From Paenibacillus baekrokdamisoli (GTDB lineage Bacteria > Bacillota > Bacilli > Paenibacillales > Paenibacillaceae), in NCBI RefSeq assembly GCF_003945345.1, contig NZ_AP019308.1, positions 434,001 through 498,000 of the forward strand: a stretch of DNA of 64,000 nucleotides. Direction: 5' to 3'. The position numbers and the translations under genes are program-made. Each line of letters begins with the position of its first letter. Position 1 is the stretch's first letter. This document shows positions 8,975 through 17,377 of the stretch, one piece after another. The notes below the pieces were generated by a model. That model had not been told where the DNA came from, ran no database searches, and saw only the letters and a program-made list of their open reading frames with translations.

Positions 8975-10051
8975 ATGAAAAAGTTTTCAGGCATGTTAGT
9001 AAGTGTACTTCTGGTGTTTGTCTTGGTTCTGTCGGCTTGTTCAACAAAAAATGCCAACAATTCCTCTAGTTCGAGTCCGAACTCTGAAGGTACAGCTTCT
9101 CCTGCTGCTTCTGGAGATGATCAAGGTACAACTGGTAAAAAGTTGAAAATTGCCATCGTTCCTAAACTAATCGGTATTCCTTATTTTAATGCATCGGAAA
9201 CCGGAGCTTTAAAAGCGGGTACTGACCTAGGTGTTGAGGTTATTTACACAGGACCTACCCAAGCAGATGCTGCACAGCAAGTAAAAGTTATTGAAGATTT
9301 GATCAGCCGCAAAGTCGATGTAATCGCTGTGGCACCTAATGATCCCGCTTCATTGACTCCTGTTTTGAAAAAAGCAAAAGAGCAAGGAATCAAAATCATG
9401 GACTGGGACACACCGGCGGATCAATCCGTTGTTGAGCTTTCTATTCAACAAATCGACAATGAAGTTTTCGGACGGGCGATCACCGATAAGCTTGTCGAGA
9501 AAATGGGATCGGATACAGGAGAATATGCGATTGTAACGGGCGGATTGTCTGCTGCCAACTTGAATACGTGGATCGATTGGGCTCAGAAACAGGCAACGGA
9601 AAAATACCCTGGCCTGAAACTGGTCACCGATAAAATTGCTTCAGATGAGAAGCAGCAAATAGCCTATCAAAAAACATTGGATCTGCTTAAAGCGTACCCG
9701 AACCTGAAAGGTATCATGGCTTTCTCAACAGTCGCACCGCTAGGCGCTGCTCAAGCCGTTAAGGAAAAAGGACTTGAAGGAAAAGTAGCGGTAGTTGGTA
9801 CTGCACTGCCGACAGACTCGAAGCCTTACTTGGTGGACGGTTCGTTATCTTCTGCGCTTCTCTGGGATCCAGGTGCATTGGGATATTTGACAGTTGCTCT
9901 GGCTAAAGATTTAGCAGAAGGAAAAATGCCTGCAGATGGCCAAGATGTTCCAAATGTAGGTAAAATTCAAGTGAAGTCTGATAAGAAAACTATTATCATG
10001 GGACCTCCCACTGAATTTACCAAGGAAAATGCAGATCAATTTAAATTCTAG
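8975..10051 (+). CDS. CUT2 sugar-binding lipoprotein (RhaS/LsrB-like)
   Basis: A secreted lipoprotein of 358 aa. The signal peptide ends in the lipobox L-S-A-C (Cys22), followed by a Ser/Asn/Gly-rich tether to about residue 50 and then a two-lobe type-1 periplasmic binding fold (PKLIGIPYFNASETGA; VIAVAPNDPASLTPVL). It resembles the protein at the start of the window over its whole length, so the locus has two binding proteins for one importer. A GC-rich hairpin follows in the gap to the next gene. It delivers the unidentified sugar to the permeases at 6937-8902. Confidence 0.92.
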   Translation: MKKFSGMLVSVLLVFVLVLSACSTKNANNSSSSSPNSEGTASPAASGDDQGTTGKKLKIAIVPKLIGIPYFNASETGALKAGTDLGVEVIYTGPTQADAAQQVKVIEDLISRKVDVIAVAPNDPASLTPVLKKAKEQGIKIMDWDTPADQSVVELSIQQIDNEVFGRAITDKLVEKMGSDTGEYAIVTGGLSAANLNTWIDWAQKQATEKYPGLKLVTDKIASDEKQQIAYQKTLDLLKAYPNLKGIMAFSTVAPLGAAQAVKEKGLEGKVAVVGTALPTDSKPYLVDGSLSSALLWDPGALGYLTVALAKDLAEGKMPADGQDVPNVGKIQVKSDKKTIIMGPPTEFTKENADQFKF

Positions 10052-10072
10052 AGTCATAGTTTGACGCGAGCG

Positions 10073-10099
10073 CGGACATTCCACTAGAGGGGGTGTCCG
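10073..10099 (+). other. Intercistronic stem-loop after the binding-protein gene
   Basis: CGGACA (10073-10078) pairs with TGTCCG (10094-10099), and further C-G pairs close part of the loop. There is no T-run, so it is more likely an mRNA-stabilising or attenuating hairpin that raises binding-protein message over downstream genes than a full terminator (inference). Confidence 0.5.
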
Positions 10100-10134
10100 T
10101 GTGTTAGTTATAGCCGCAGAAAGGAGAAAAACGG

Positions 10135-11328
10135 ATGACTGACCCAAAGATTTATTTAGCAGTAGATAATTGCTTTGCCTCCAAGAGATGGACAAGACCG
10201 GCAGAATGGATGGACTTGCTCGGGAGGATGGGGATAACCTGCGTGGAAGCTAGCGCGGACAATGAGTGTGACCCTATTTATATGGATCGGAATTATATGG
10301 ATCGATGGGTCCAGGAAGTGAAAACCGAAAGCCAAAAATCTGGTGTTCGGGTTGTCAATCTTTATTCGGGTCATGGAACTTATGCGACATTGGGATTGGC
10401 GCATCATGACCTTGCTGTTCGCGACCGGATTCAACACGAATGGCTTAAGCCTATGGTGGATATTGCTGCACAATTAGGAGCGGGACTCGGTTTTTATTGC
10501 CACGCTTTCTCCGATTCCGTCCTGCAAAGACCGCAATCTTACAATGAAAGAGAGGTGGACCTTTACGTCAGGCTTGCCGATATCGCTAAATATTCCCGTG
10601 ATCTCGGTGTTCGCACTCCCGGAGTCGAGCAAATGTATACGCCGCATCAAATTCCATGGACAATCGAGGGCTCGAAACGGCTGCTCAAGGAAGTTTTCCG
10701 ACTTTCGCAATCACCATTTTATCTTACGCTGGATACGGGTCATCAGAGCGGTCAGTCTAAGTTTCTTCGTCCCGATGAACAAACTATCGAAGAAATGGCA
10801 AAATATTTCCGCGAAGACGGTTATCAGCCTTCATTTTGGTTGGGCCCCTTATCCGCCTATGAACTTTTTCAGCAAATGATTCAAGAGCCGTTCGAGAAAC
10901 AAGCGGCTTATGTGGAGCAGATCATCTGGGAAATGAAATCTTATCCGCATTTGTTCGCCAAGCAATCGGATGGCGACACGTATCGTTGGCTCGAAGAACT
11001 AGGATGCTATTCTCCAATCGTACATTTACAGCAAACTACGGGCGGATCTTCCTCCCATCTCCCTTTTACAGAAGAATACAATCGAAAAGGGACCATTTTT
11101 GGTGAATCTTTGTTGATGGCTTTGGAAAAGGCATACCAAACTCCTGACGATAAGGGGTTCCCACCTAAATGCGAGGAAATCTATCTGACCCTTGAAATTT
11201 TCTCCGGAACCAGTGAGCTGAACATTGACATATTGAAAAAAATACAGGATTCAATTGTATACTGGCGGAAGTTCATTCCCGTAGACGGGATGAAGTTAAG
11301 CGAAGCTATACAAAACCTGAAGAAGTAA
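10135..11328 (+). CDS. Sugar isomerase/epimerase-like TIM-barrel protein, long form
   Basis: A cytosolic protein of 397 aa, about 100 residues longer than usual xylose-isomerase-like TIM barrels. Candidate metal ligands appear in the expected order: Glu in TPGVEQMYTP, Asp in YLTLDTGHQSG, His in PIVHLQQTTGG and Glu in YLTLEIFSG. The extra length lies mainly between the Asp and His strands. It starts with ATG after an AAAGGAG site and is followed six bases later by a frame that opens into the next isomerase. It is the second of three barrel proteins in this locus. An isomerase or epimerase of a sugar or sugar acid is likely; the substrate is unknown. Confidence 0.72.
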   Translation: MTDPKIYLAVDNCFASKRWTRPAEWMDLLGRMGITCVEASADNECDPIYMDRNYMDRWVQEVKTESQKSGVRVVNLYSGHGTYATLGLAHHDLAVRDRIQHEWLKPMVDIAAQLGAGLGFYCHAFSDSVLQRPQSYNEREVDLYVRLADIAKYSRDLGVRTPGVEQMYTPHQIPWTIEGSKRLLKEVFRLSQSPFYLTLDTGHQSGQSKFLRPDEQTIEEMAKYFREDGYQPSFWLGPLSAYELFQQMIQEPFEKQAAYVEQIIWEMKSYPHLFAKQSDGDTYRWLEELGCYSPIVHLQQTTGGSSSHLPFTEEYNRKGTIFGESLLMALEKAYQTPDDKGFPPKCEEIYLTLEIFSGTSELNIDILKKIQDSIVYWRKFIPVDGMKLSEAIQNLKK

Positions 11329-11381
11329 TAAAAGTGATAAATGAGAGTCATTTATCAAATAAATGTGAGGAGCGAATTCTA

Positions 11382-12326
11382 ATGTCTAAACAACTATATG
11401 AGCTGAAAAACGATAAAATCCGATCAGCTTTTCTCAGTTTGAAGAAGAACCAACCGGAACGTTTTGAGAAAAGGCTGAATTTATCTTGGAGCAATTGGGG
11501 TTTCGGTATGGAGTCGCTAGAAGATTCGGCCAAGCGGTTACAGAATGCAGGAATCGAGTTCATTGAGCTGCACGGGAATCATTATGGACCGGACCTTGGC
11601 TACCATGCAAGGGAAACATTGGAGATTCTCGGAGCCCATGGCATCACGGTAGCAGGCGTATGTGGTATGTTCTCGAAGGACAATGATCTATCCAGCAACC
11701 GTGCAATTCACCGTCAAGCAGCCATTGACTACTTGAAACGGGAGATCGAGTTTACTTCTTCGGTGGGAGGCTCTTATTTGCTGGTTGTTCCGGGTGCCGT
11801 GGGAAGACCAGATAAATACGATGATATGGAATTGGAAAGGAGTGTAAATATGCTGCGATCTGTCGCCGATCTGTTCGTGAAGCATGGTGTCAGAGCGGCG
11901 GTCGAGCCTATTCGATCAGCGGAGACTAGTTACGTCCATACGATCTTGGATGCTCAAGCATATATTCGAGCTGTCGATCATCCCGGCGTCCAGCACATTA
12001 ACGCGGACTTGTATCATATGCAATTAGAAGAGTCCCATATCGGGGAAGCATTATTGGCGTCGGGTGAACAACTGCTCAACCTGCATGTAGCGGACAGTAA
12101 CCGTTGCGCTTTAGGAGAAGGATCCCTAGATTTGGACACTGTCATCATGGCGCTCTATCTGCTAGGTTTCAACAGGGAAGGACGTTATGTAACACCTGAA
12201 CCTCTTGGGCCTGGTGGCGATCCTTATCCGGCGATGTTTGGTAAGCCAGATAGGGTGAAACTTGATCAGATGGTCATGCAGACTGCTTCTTATTTCCGCG
12301 AACGTGAGTCCATTCTGCTCGGCTAA
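11382..12326 (+). CDS. Sugar isomerase/epimerase-like TIM-barrel protein
   Basis: A cytosolic TIM barrel of 314 aa from ATG 11382, chosen because a TGAGGAG ribosome site sits about ten bases upstream. The frame is open back to 11334 but lacks such a site there. Metal-binding candidates are Glu in AAVEPIRSAET, Asp in HINADLYHMQLEE, His in LLNLHVADSNR and Glu in VTPEPLGPGG, the same E-D-H-E pattern as the ketose epimerases. It shares ADLYHMQ and HVADSNR elements with the 4537 gene but is only distantly related. No strong terminator separates it from the DUF4432 gene 130 bases on. Confidence 0.78.
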   Translation: MSKQLYELKNDKIRSAFLSLKKNQPERFEKRLNLSWSNWGFGMESLEDSAKRLQNAGIEFIELHGNHYGPDLGYHARETLEILGAHGITVAGVCGMFSKDNDLSSNRAIHRQAAIDYLKREIEFTSSVGGSYLLVVPGAVGRPDKYDDMELERSVNMLRSVADLFVKHGVRAAVEPIRSAETSYVHTILDAQAYIRAVDHPGVQHINADLYHMQLEESHIGEALLASGEQLLNLHVADSNRCALGEGSLDLDTVIMALYLLGFNREGRYVTPEPLGPGGDPYPAMFGKPDRVKLDQMVMQTASYFRERESILLG

Positions 12327-12455
12327 GCTTTAAGGCTTTTTTGGCGTGCAGGTCAGTCGTTTGATTATTTATATAGACGGTAGTGTTTATTAGATATAAA
12401 ATAATGTTATAAACGAACATATAATGAGACAAATACTTAGAAAAGGGGGCTTTAG

Positions 12456-13499
12456 ATGCTGCTATACGGACAAAACTGGACACGTCGTGAAGTAGAAGCG
12501 CGCGTAGGCCGTCTCGGACAGATCGGCGGAGTACGAAGGATGATGTTGACTGAAGGGAAGGAGGCAGGGACGGAGATTATCGAAGTGAGGACAGGCGCTG
12601 GTCTTTCCTTTGAGGTTGTTCCTACCAAAGGACTCGATATTTCTTTGGCACAACTGTGGGGTTCTCCTATTTCTTGGCAGTCTTCCAATGGCAATGTTCA
12701 CCCTATGTTTTATGAACCGGAAGGTGTTGGTTGGCTGCGGACAGCATCCGGCGGACTTCTGATGACTTGCGGTCTTTCTCATGTTGGCGAACCGTCGAAG
12801 GATGAAACAGGAAGCTACGGCCTGCATGGACGTGTTCATCATACGCCTGCTAATCAAGTTAATATCCGTGAACAATGGATGGGGGACGAGCTGGAATGGG
12901 AAGTTTCCGGCGTTGTAGAAGAAACATCCCTATTTGGAAGCAAACTCAGGCTCATTCGCAGCATTTCGGGTCGGATGGGTGAGAATCGCATTGTTATTGC
13001 TGATCGGGTAGAGAACTTTGGTTTTCAGCCTGCACCGCATATGATGCTCTACCATTTCAATTTTGGTTTTCCGCTGCTTGCAGAGCATACGGAGATACAA
13101 CTGCCTTCGTCAGATATCGAGGCTCGCGGTAAGGATGCGCCGCTTGATTGGTGCAGCAAATGGCAAAAGCCTGATTCTGCTGCGTCTGAGGCCGTCTATT
13201 ATCATCGTGTTCACCTTGATGCAGTTAACTCGAATGGAATGGCTGAAGCGAGCTTACTCAACTCACGGTTTCCAGCGGGCGGTACTGAAAAGCCCGTGAA
13301 GGTAACTCTGCGTTGGTCGGTGGATTCACTGCCTCAGCTTGTTCAGTGGCGGATGCCTGGAGCAGGTGAGCATGTTCTGGGTCTTGAGCCTTCGAACTGC
13401 AGAGTCGAAGGCCGCGCAGCCGAAGCGCAGCACGGAGGTCCTTTCATACTGTTGCCGGGCTCTTCTGCAGTCTACCAATTAGAGCTGAACGTAACTTGA
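12456..13499 (+). CDS. DUF4432 (aldose-1-epimerase-like) protein
   Basis: A cytosolic protein of 347 aa with the galactose-mutarotase-like beta-sandwich pattern of DUF4432. Seen are FEVVPTKGLDISLAQLWG near the N terminus, the conserved LMTCGLSHVGEP and GLHGRVHHTPA region, and PHMMLYHFNFGFPLL. Catalytic residues in this superfamily are His and Glu; several conserved His are present, but activity is not established for the family. A GGGGG ribosome site precedes the ATG. The gap from the previous gene is AT-rich and contains GTTTAT-N18-ATAAAC (12385-12414), so a separate promoter is possible. It probably acts on the same sugar, for example by anomer interconversion (inference). Confidence 0.8.
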   Translation: MLLYGQNWTRREVEARVGRLGQIGGVRRMMLTEGKEAGTEIIEVRTGAGLSFEVVPTKGLDISLAQLWGSPISWQSSNGNVHPMFYEPEGVGWLRTASGGLLMTCGLSHVGEPSKDETGSYGLHGRVHHTPANQVNIREQWMGDELEWEVSGVVEETSLFGSKLRLIRSISGRMGENRIVIADRVENFGFQPAPHMMLYHFNFGFPLLAEHTEIQLPSSDIEARGKDAPLDWCSKWQKPDSAASEAVYYHRVHLDAVNSNGMAEASLLNSRFPAGGTEKPVKVTLRWSVDSLPQLVQWRMPGAGEHVLGLEPSNCRVEGRAAEAQHGGPFILLPGSSAVYQLELNVT

Positions 13500-13529
13500 T
13501 TCAAAGCGATAATATAGGCCAACCGTATA

Positions 13530-13588
13530 GGCATTGCTCATCTCATTTGCGATTATATTCGCGAGCGAGCGAGGAGCAATGCCTTTTC
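13530..13588. terminator. Terminator between convergent genes
   Basis: GGCATTGCTC (13530-13539) pairs perfectly with GAGCAATGCC (13574-13583), followed by TTTTCTTTT. The loop is long (34 bases) and contains a smaller GCGAGC repeat. It ends the DUF4432 gene and also overlaps the 3' side of the LacI gene on the other strand. Confidence 0.65.
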
Positions 13589-13590
13589 TT

Positions 13591-14628
13591 TTATTTGAAT
13601 CCGTAGCTGTTTAGATGACTCCCGCATGATTCCCGTACGATCAGTTCGGGATCAACAATAAAGGCGTTGCTTGGGGATTGATTGTTAATGAGATCGAAAA
13701 GCATACGCGCAGAGAGGATGCCGATCTTCTCCTTGTTTTGCCGAATGGTAGACAGGGCTGGGCTTGTGTACTTGCAAGCATCGATGTCATCGCATCCAAT
13801 GATTGCGATATCCTGTGGTACCTGTAGATTGTGTTCCTTCATTGCACGCATAGCGCCAATAGCCAACAAGTCGGATGCAGCGAATATGGCTCTTGGCAAC
13901 TTACCTGCTTTAATCAATCGTTTCATCGCCTCGTAACCACTCTCTTCGAAGAATGTCTCACCGTTGACGAACCAGTTGGCATTCACCTGTAAGCTGAGTG
14001 TCTCTATCGCATCCCTGTAGCCAGACTCACGTAAATTGGAGATATTCGACTTCAACGTACTACCAATGTAGCCGAGCTCTTTATATCCTAGCATGTAGAA
14101 ATGCTCAACAACTTTGGCTGACATTTTATAATTGTCCGACATAATGGTACCGGAATTCTGTCCCTTTAGCTGGATGTCCACGCCAATACAAGGAATATTA
14201 CTGAGATCCAGCTCTTCGATAGAGGCCTCCACCTCCTCACCAGAGATAATGATACAGCCATCCACCTGAAAATGGAGGGAACGGGCCAGATAGTCGCCAT
14301 CACTTCCGTGGAACTTCTCGTTAGAGAAAAAGAGTAAATCGTAGCCTAAGAACCCCATCTGCTTCTTGAATGCGTTGAGCACTTCGATGAAGAAGGGGTG
14401 GGTGAAGTCGACGTTGATCTTGCCGGCGAAAATAACCCCGATCAAATTGGAGCGTTTGGTGGCGAGCGTCTTCGCGGAATTAGATGGGACGTAGCCGGTC
14501 TGCTTCATGATTTCGAGAACCCGTGTTTTGGTTTCTTCCGAAACGTCACTGTAGTTATTTGTGATTTTCGAAACCGTCGAGATCGAAACGCCTGCCATTT
14601 TCGCGATGGTTTTGATGTTTGGCTTCAT
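13591..14628 (-). CDS. LacI-family transcriptional repressor
   Basis: A DNA-binding repressor of 345 aa from ATG 14628, which follows an AGGAG site; the frame extends 13 codons upstream without one. Residues 5-25 (IKTIAKMAGVSISTVSKI) are the LacI helix-turn-helix, followed by the hinge helix. The remainder is a type-1 periplasmic-binding-like effector domain (LIGVIFAGKINVDFTHPFF; AIIGCDDIDACKYTSPALSTIRQ). It is divergent from the CUT1 importer at 15046-18214. Two matching CGAAA-N4-TTTCG sites lie in the shared intergenic region, so autoregulation and sugar-relieved repression of the importer are likely. The effector is not identifiable. Confidence 0.93.
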   Translation of the reverse strand: MKPNIKTIAKMAGVSISTVSKITNNYSDVSEETKTRVLEIMKQTGYVPSNSAKTLATKRSNLIGVIFAGKINVDFTHPFFIEVLNAFKKQMGFLGYDLLFFSNEKFHGSDGDYLARSLHFQVDGCIIISGEEVEASIEELDLSNIPCIGVDIQLKGQNSGTIMSDNYKMSAKVVEHFYMLGYKELGYIGSTLKSNISNLRESGYRDAIETLSLQVNANWFVNGETFFEESGYEAMKRLIKAGKLPRAIFAASDLLAIGAMRAMKEHNLQVPQDIAIIGCDDIDACKYTSPALSTIRQNKEKIGILSARMLFDLINNQSPSNAFIVDPELIVRESCGSHLNSYGFK

Positions 14629-14757
14629 ATGCGGGCTCCTAACTCCAGAGAAACATCTCAAAAGCATATTGTATTTGTGATAAAAGGGAATTTTTCATTA
14701 TATTAGACTCATAAAAGCGACTCAAAGCTAGGATTCCAATCTTTCTGTAAGCGATTT

Positions 14758-14773
14758 ACGAAAGTGGTTTCGT
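14758..14773. promoter_or_regulatory. LacI-type operator, distal copy
   Basis: ACGAAAGTGGTTTCGT, a near-perfect 16-bp palindrome with the LacI-family pattern. It lies about 130 bases upstream of the repressor start and 161 bp centre to centre from the second operator. It could serve autoregulation or DNA looping. Confidence 0.7.
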
Positions 14774-14882
14774 AGATTATTCTATATACAATTTGTTGGA
14801 AAGTCAATTATCAGTTGGCTGACTTAGCGACTAAATATGAATTTATAGTGTAAAAAGCAATAATCTTTTTTTATTGGAAACC

Positions 14883-14933
14883 TTTACAAAATTATTTAAA
14901 GGTGTAATAATAAGTTTATCGAAACCGCTTTCG
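14883..14933 (+). promoter_or_regulatory. Importer promoter with LacI operator at the start site
   Basis: TTTACA (14883-14888), 17 bases, then an extended -10 TGT-AATAAT (14903-14911) predict transcription from about 14918. The palindrome CGAAACCGCTTTCG (14920-14933) sits on that start point and matches the distal operator arm for arm. The intergenic region as a whole (14629-15045) holds no gene. Confidence 0.65.
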
Positions 14934-15045
14934 TTACTTTTGGGGCATATACGAAAAACTTGCTCCGGAACAAGGGTTTCATCAGTCAGCAGGAGAGCTA
15001 TCGGGTCTAAATTACTTCATAATTCATGTAGGGGGTACCAAGACA

Positions 15046-16398
15046 ATGAAAAAGTTACTTTCAGTTTCGCTGCTGTTAGCGCTGTCTGTCGTTACTGCTG
15101 CTTGTGGTGGCAAAAACGAGAATAATCCAACAACAAACAAACCAAAAACCAACAACACGGCTCCAGCAAAAGTGACTACGATTAAAATGCTGCACTGGCA
15201 GCAAGATAACATTAACGCTGCGATCGAGAAGATCAACGCCGATTTCGAGAAAGAGTTTCCGCAGTACAAAGTGGAATATACGAAGACCGAGCCAAACGAC
15301 GTCTACAAGCAAGCTATGCGTACACACTTAACTGCAAACGACATCGACATCTTCCCGGATCTCTCCGCGATGAGAAGTTCTCCGAAGGATTATACACCGG
15401 GAGCCAAAATTCCCGATTGGCAACAATGGATCGATAATGGCTTGATCGCCGACCTATCAGGGCAAGCATTTGTTAAGAACTACAATGCATCCGATATCGC
15501 CAAGGGCGGCACGTATAACGGTAAAGTGTACGCGATCCCTGCGGGCAGTTTCGCTATGGGCGGACTCTTTTTCAATAAGAAGATATTCGACGAGAACGGA
15601 TTGAAAATACCAACGACATGGTCTGAGTTTGTTGCACTGAACGAAGCGCTTCTTGCAAAAAATATTACCCCAATCGGGCTGGCAGGGAAAGATGTATGGC
15701 CGCTGAAACTACCTGCATTCAACCTACAGGCGCAATTGCTCGCTGGAGGCAACCAGGAAGCATGGCTTGAAGGCATTTGGAAGGGTACTAACAAGTTTAA
15801 TGATGCAGATGCAGTTGAAGTACTCGAGAAAATGAAGACAATTCAAGATAAATACACGATCAAGAATTTCATGGGCATTGGTTATGGCGACCTGCCTAAG
15901 CTCTTCGCTACCGGTAAAGTTGCGATGATCGCCGACGGCAGCTGGGATATCACGACGATCCAAGCAGCTGATCCGAACCTTGATTTCGGATACTTCCCAC
16001 TCCCAGCTTCTGATAAACCAGTAGACGTGTTGGCGGGTAAATACGACATGACTTGGTATGTAGCTGAGAAAGGCCCGAACAAAGAGGGCGCACTAAAATG
16101 GCTGGAGTATTTCTCCCGTCCTGAAGTTTACCAGAAGTTTGTAACGGCAACAGGTATGCTTCCGATTCAACCAAATATTGCAACGGGCAACAAAGTCAAT
16201 GATGACTACATCGTGCAATGGGTGCCGAAGATGCAAACAGCTTACGAGATCCTTATGATCGATCGGGACAACGTCGGTGAGCACATTGCAACTGAAGGGG
16301 TGCATACGGAATTCCTGTCTCCGGGAGGTCCGTTCAAGACTGCGAAGGAACTTGCGGACGTTCAACAGAAGGAATGGGAAGCCGCAGCTCCTAAATGA
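15046..16398 (+). CDS. CUT1 sugar-binding lipoprotein (MalE-like)
   Basis: A secreted lipoprotein of 450 aa. The signal peptide ends in the lipobox T-A-A-C (Cys20), followed by an Asn/Thr/Lys-rich linker. The body is a family-1 extracellular solute-binding protein: KMLHWQQDNINAAIEKINADFEKEFP near the N terminus, then GGTYNGKVYAIPAGSFAMGGLFFNKKIF, and LFATGKVAMIADGSWD. Size and order match oligosaccharide-binding partners of MalFG-type permeases. It is the first gene of the LacI-controlled operon and is separated from its permeases by a strong hairpin. No ATPase gene is present, as usual for CUT1 systems served by a shared MsmX/MsiK-type ATPase (family knowledge). Confidence 0.93.
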   Translation: MKKLLSVSLLLALSVVTAACGGKNENNPTTNKPKTNNTAPAKVTTIKMLHWQQDNINAAIEKINADFEKEFPQYKVEYTKTEPNDVYKQAMRTHLTANDIDIFPDLSAMRSSPKDYTPGAKIPDWQQWIDNGLIADLSGQAFVKNYNASDIAKGGTYNGKVYAIPAGSFAMGGLFFNKKIFDENGLKIPTTWSEFVALNEALLAKNITPIGLAGKDVWPLKLPAFNLQAQLLAGGNQEAWLEGIWKGTNKFNDADAVEVLEKMKTIQDKYTIKNFMGIGYGDLPKLFATGKVAMIADGSWDITTIQAADPNLDFGYFPLPASDKPVDVLAGKYDMTWYVAEKGPNKEGALKWLEYFSRPEVYQKFVTATGMLPIQPNIATGNKVNDDYIVQWVPKMQTAYEILMIDRDNVGEHIATEGVHTEFLSPGGPFKTAKELADVQQKEWEAAAPK

Positions 16399-16434
16399 TG
16401 AATTGACTTTAAGCTATTTAGAATAAATATTAAT

Positions 16435-16458
16435 GGGTCTGAGCGTTGCCTCAGACCC
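16435..16458 (+). other. Intercistronic hairpin between binding protein and permeases
   Basis: GGGTCTGAG (16435-16443) and CTCAGACCC (16450-16458) form a perfect 9-bp stem with a 6-base loop. There is no U-tract. It probably protects the upstream binding-protein mRNA or partly stops transcription before the permeases (inference). Confidence 0.65.
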
Positions 16459-16483
16459 TAATTGACTTTACGAGGTGGTTTTC

Positions 16484-17377
16484 ATGTATCCATTCGGCAA
16501 AGGGATTTCACGCACCATTCCCTATCTGCTGTTAGCAATTCCTCTGGTCTTGTACCTCGTCTATTATTTCGGTCCGTCCGTAATGACGATTTATTATTCG
16601 TTTACAAATATGAAATTCCTCCCTGGCAGTACTTACGACTTCGTCGGATGGGATAACTATCGCGATGTCTTCTTCGCAGGCAACTCAGCGGAACGTTGGC
16701 CTTCCATTAGCCGTACATTGATCTTCATGGTCATCGTTACGCTTGTGCAGAATGGGCTTGGTTTGTTCATCGCTATCATCATTAACCAGAGGCTCAGAGG
16801 CGATAAATTTTATCGCGCCATCCTTTTCCTTCCCGTAGTTCTCGGCGTAATCGTAGTTGCTTTGGTGTGGGGGCTTATGTTCGATCCGCTAGGCGGACCT
16901 GTCAATACCTTGTATGAAAAGTTGTTTGGATATAATGATACGTTCTTCGGCAGTTTCAGTCATTCGTTTTATTATGTAATATTTGTTCAGATATGGCAGT
17001 ACCTTGGATATTCGATGTTGATCTTCCTTGCCGGCCTCCAGACGGTGCCGAAGGACTTATATGAAGCGGGGCATATCGACGGGGCGAATCGTTGGCAGAC
17101 GTTCTGGAAAATTACGTTCCCACTTATCGCACCGTCCATTACGGTGAATATGCTTCTCGCGATCATCGGATCGATGCAGACTTTCGATATTATCGTAGCT
17201 ACGACGGACGGCAACTTCAACACTAGGACTATGGCTTACGACGTGTACAAAGAGACTTTCCGCGGTTCGCTCGAGATGGGACTTCCTTCCGCGCTGGCAG
17301 TCGTTCAGTTCTTATTGATCTTGATCTTCGTCGTTGTAGCAGTATTCTTACTTCGCAAGAGAGAGGTGGAACAATAA
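16484..17377 (+). CDS. CUT1 sugar ABC transporter permease (MalF-like)
   Basis: A membrane protein of 297 aa with six predicted membrane segments. It has the binding-protein-dependent permease loop (DLYEAGHIDGANRWQTFWKITFP contains the EAA motif) that docks on the ATPase. ATG 16484 is preferred over GTG 16475, because the GTG lies within the AGGTGG ribosome site. The stop is directly followed by the second permease start. It imports the sugar bound by the 15046 lipoprotein. Confidence 0.93.
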   Translation: MYPFGKGISRTIPYLLLAIPLVLYLVYYFGPSVMTIYYSFTNMKFLPGSTYDFVGWDNYRDVFFAGNSAERWPSISRTLIFMVIVTLVQNGLGLFIAIIINQRLRGDKFYRAILFLPVVLGVIVVALVWGLMFDPLGGPVNTLYEKLFGYNDTFFGSFSHSFYYVIFVQIWQYLGYSMLIFLAGLQTVPKDLYEAGHIDGANRWQTFWKITFPLIAPSITVNMLLAIIGSMQTFDIIVATTDGNFNTRTMAYDVYKETFRGSLEMGLPSALAVVQFLLILIFVVVAVFLLRKREVEQ

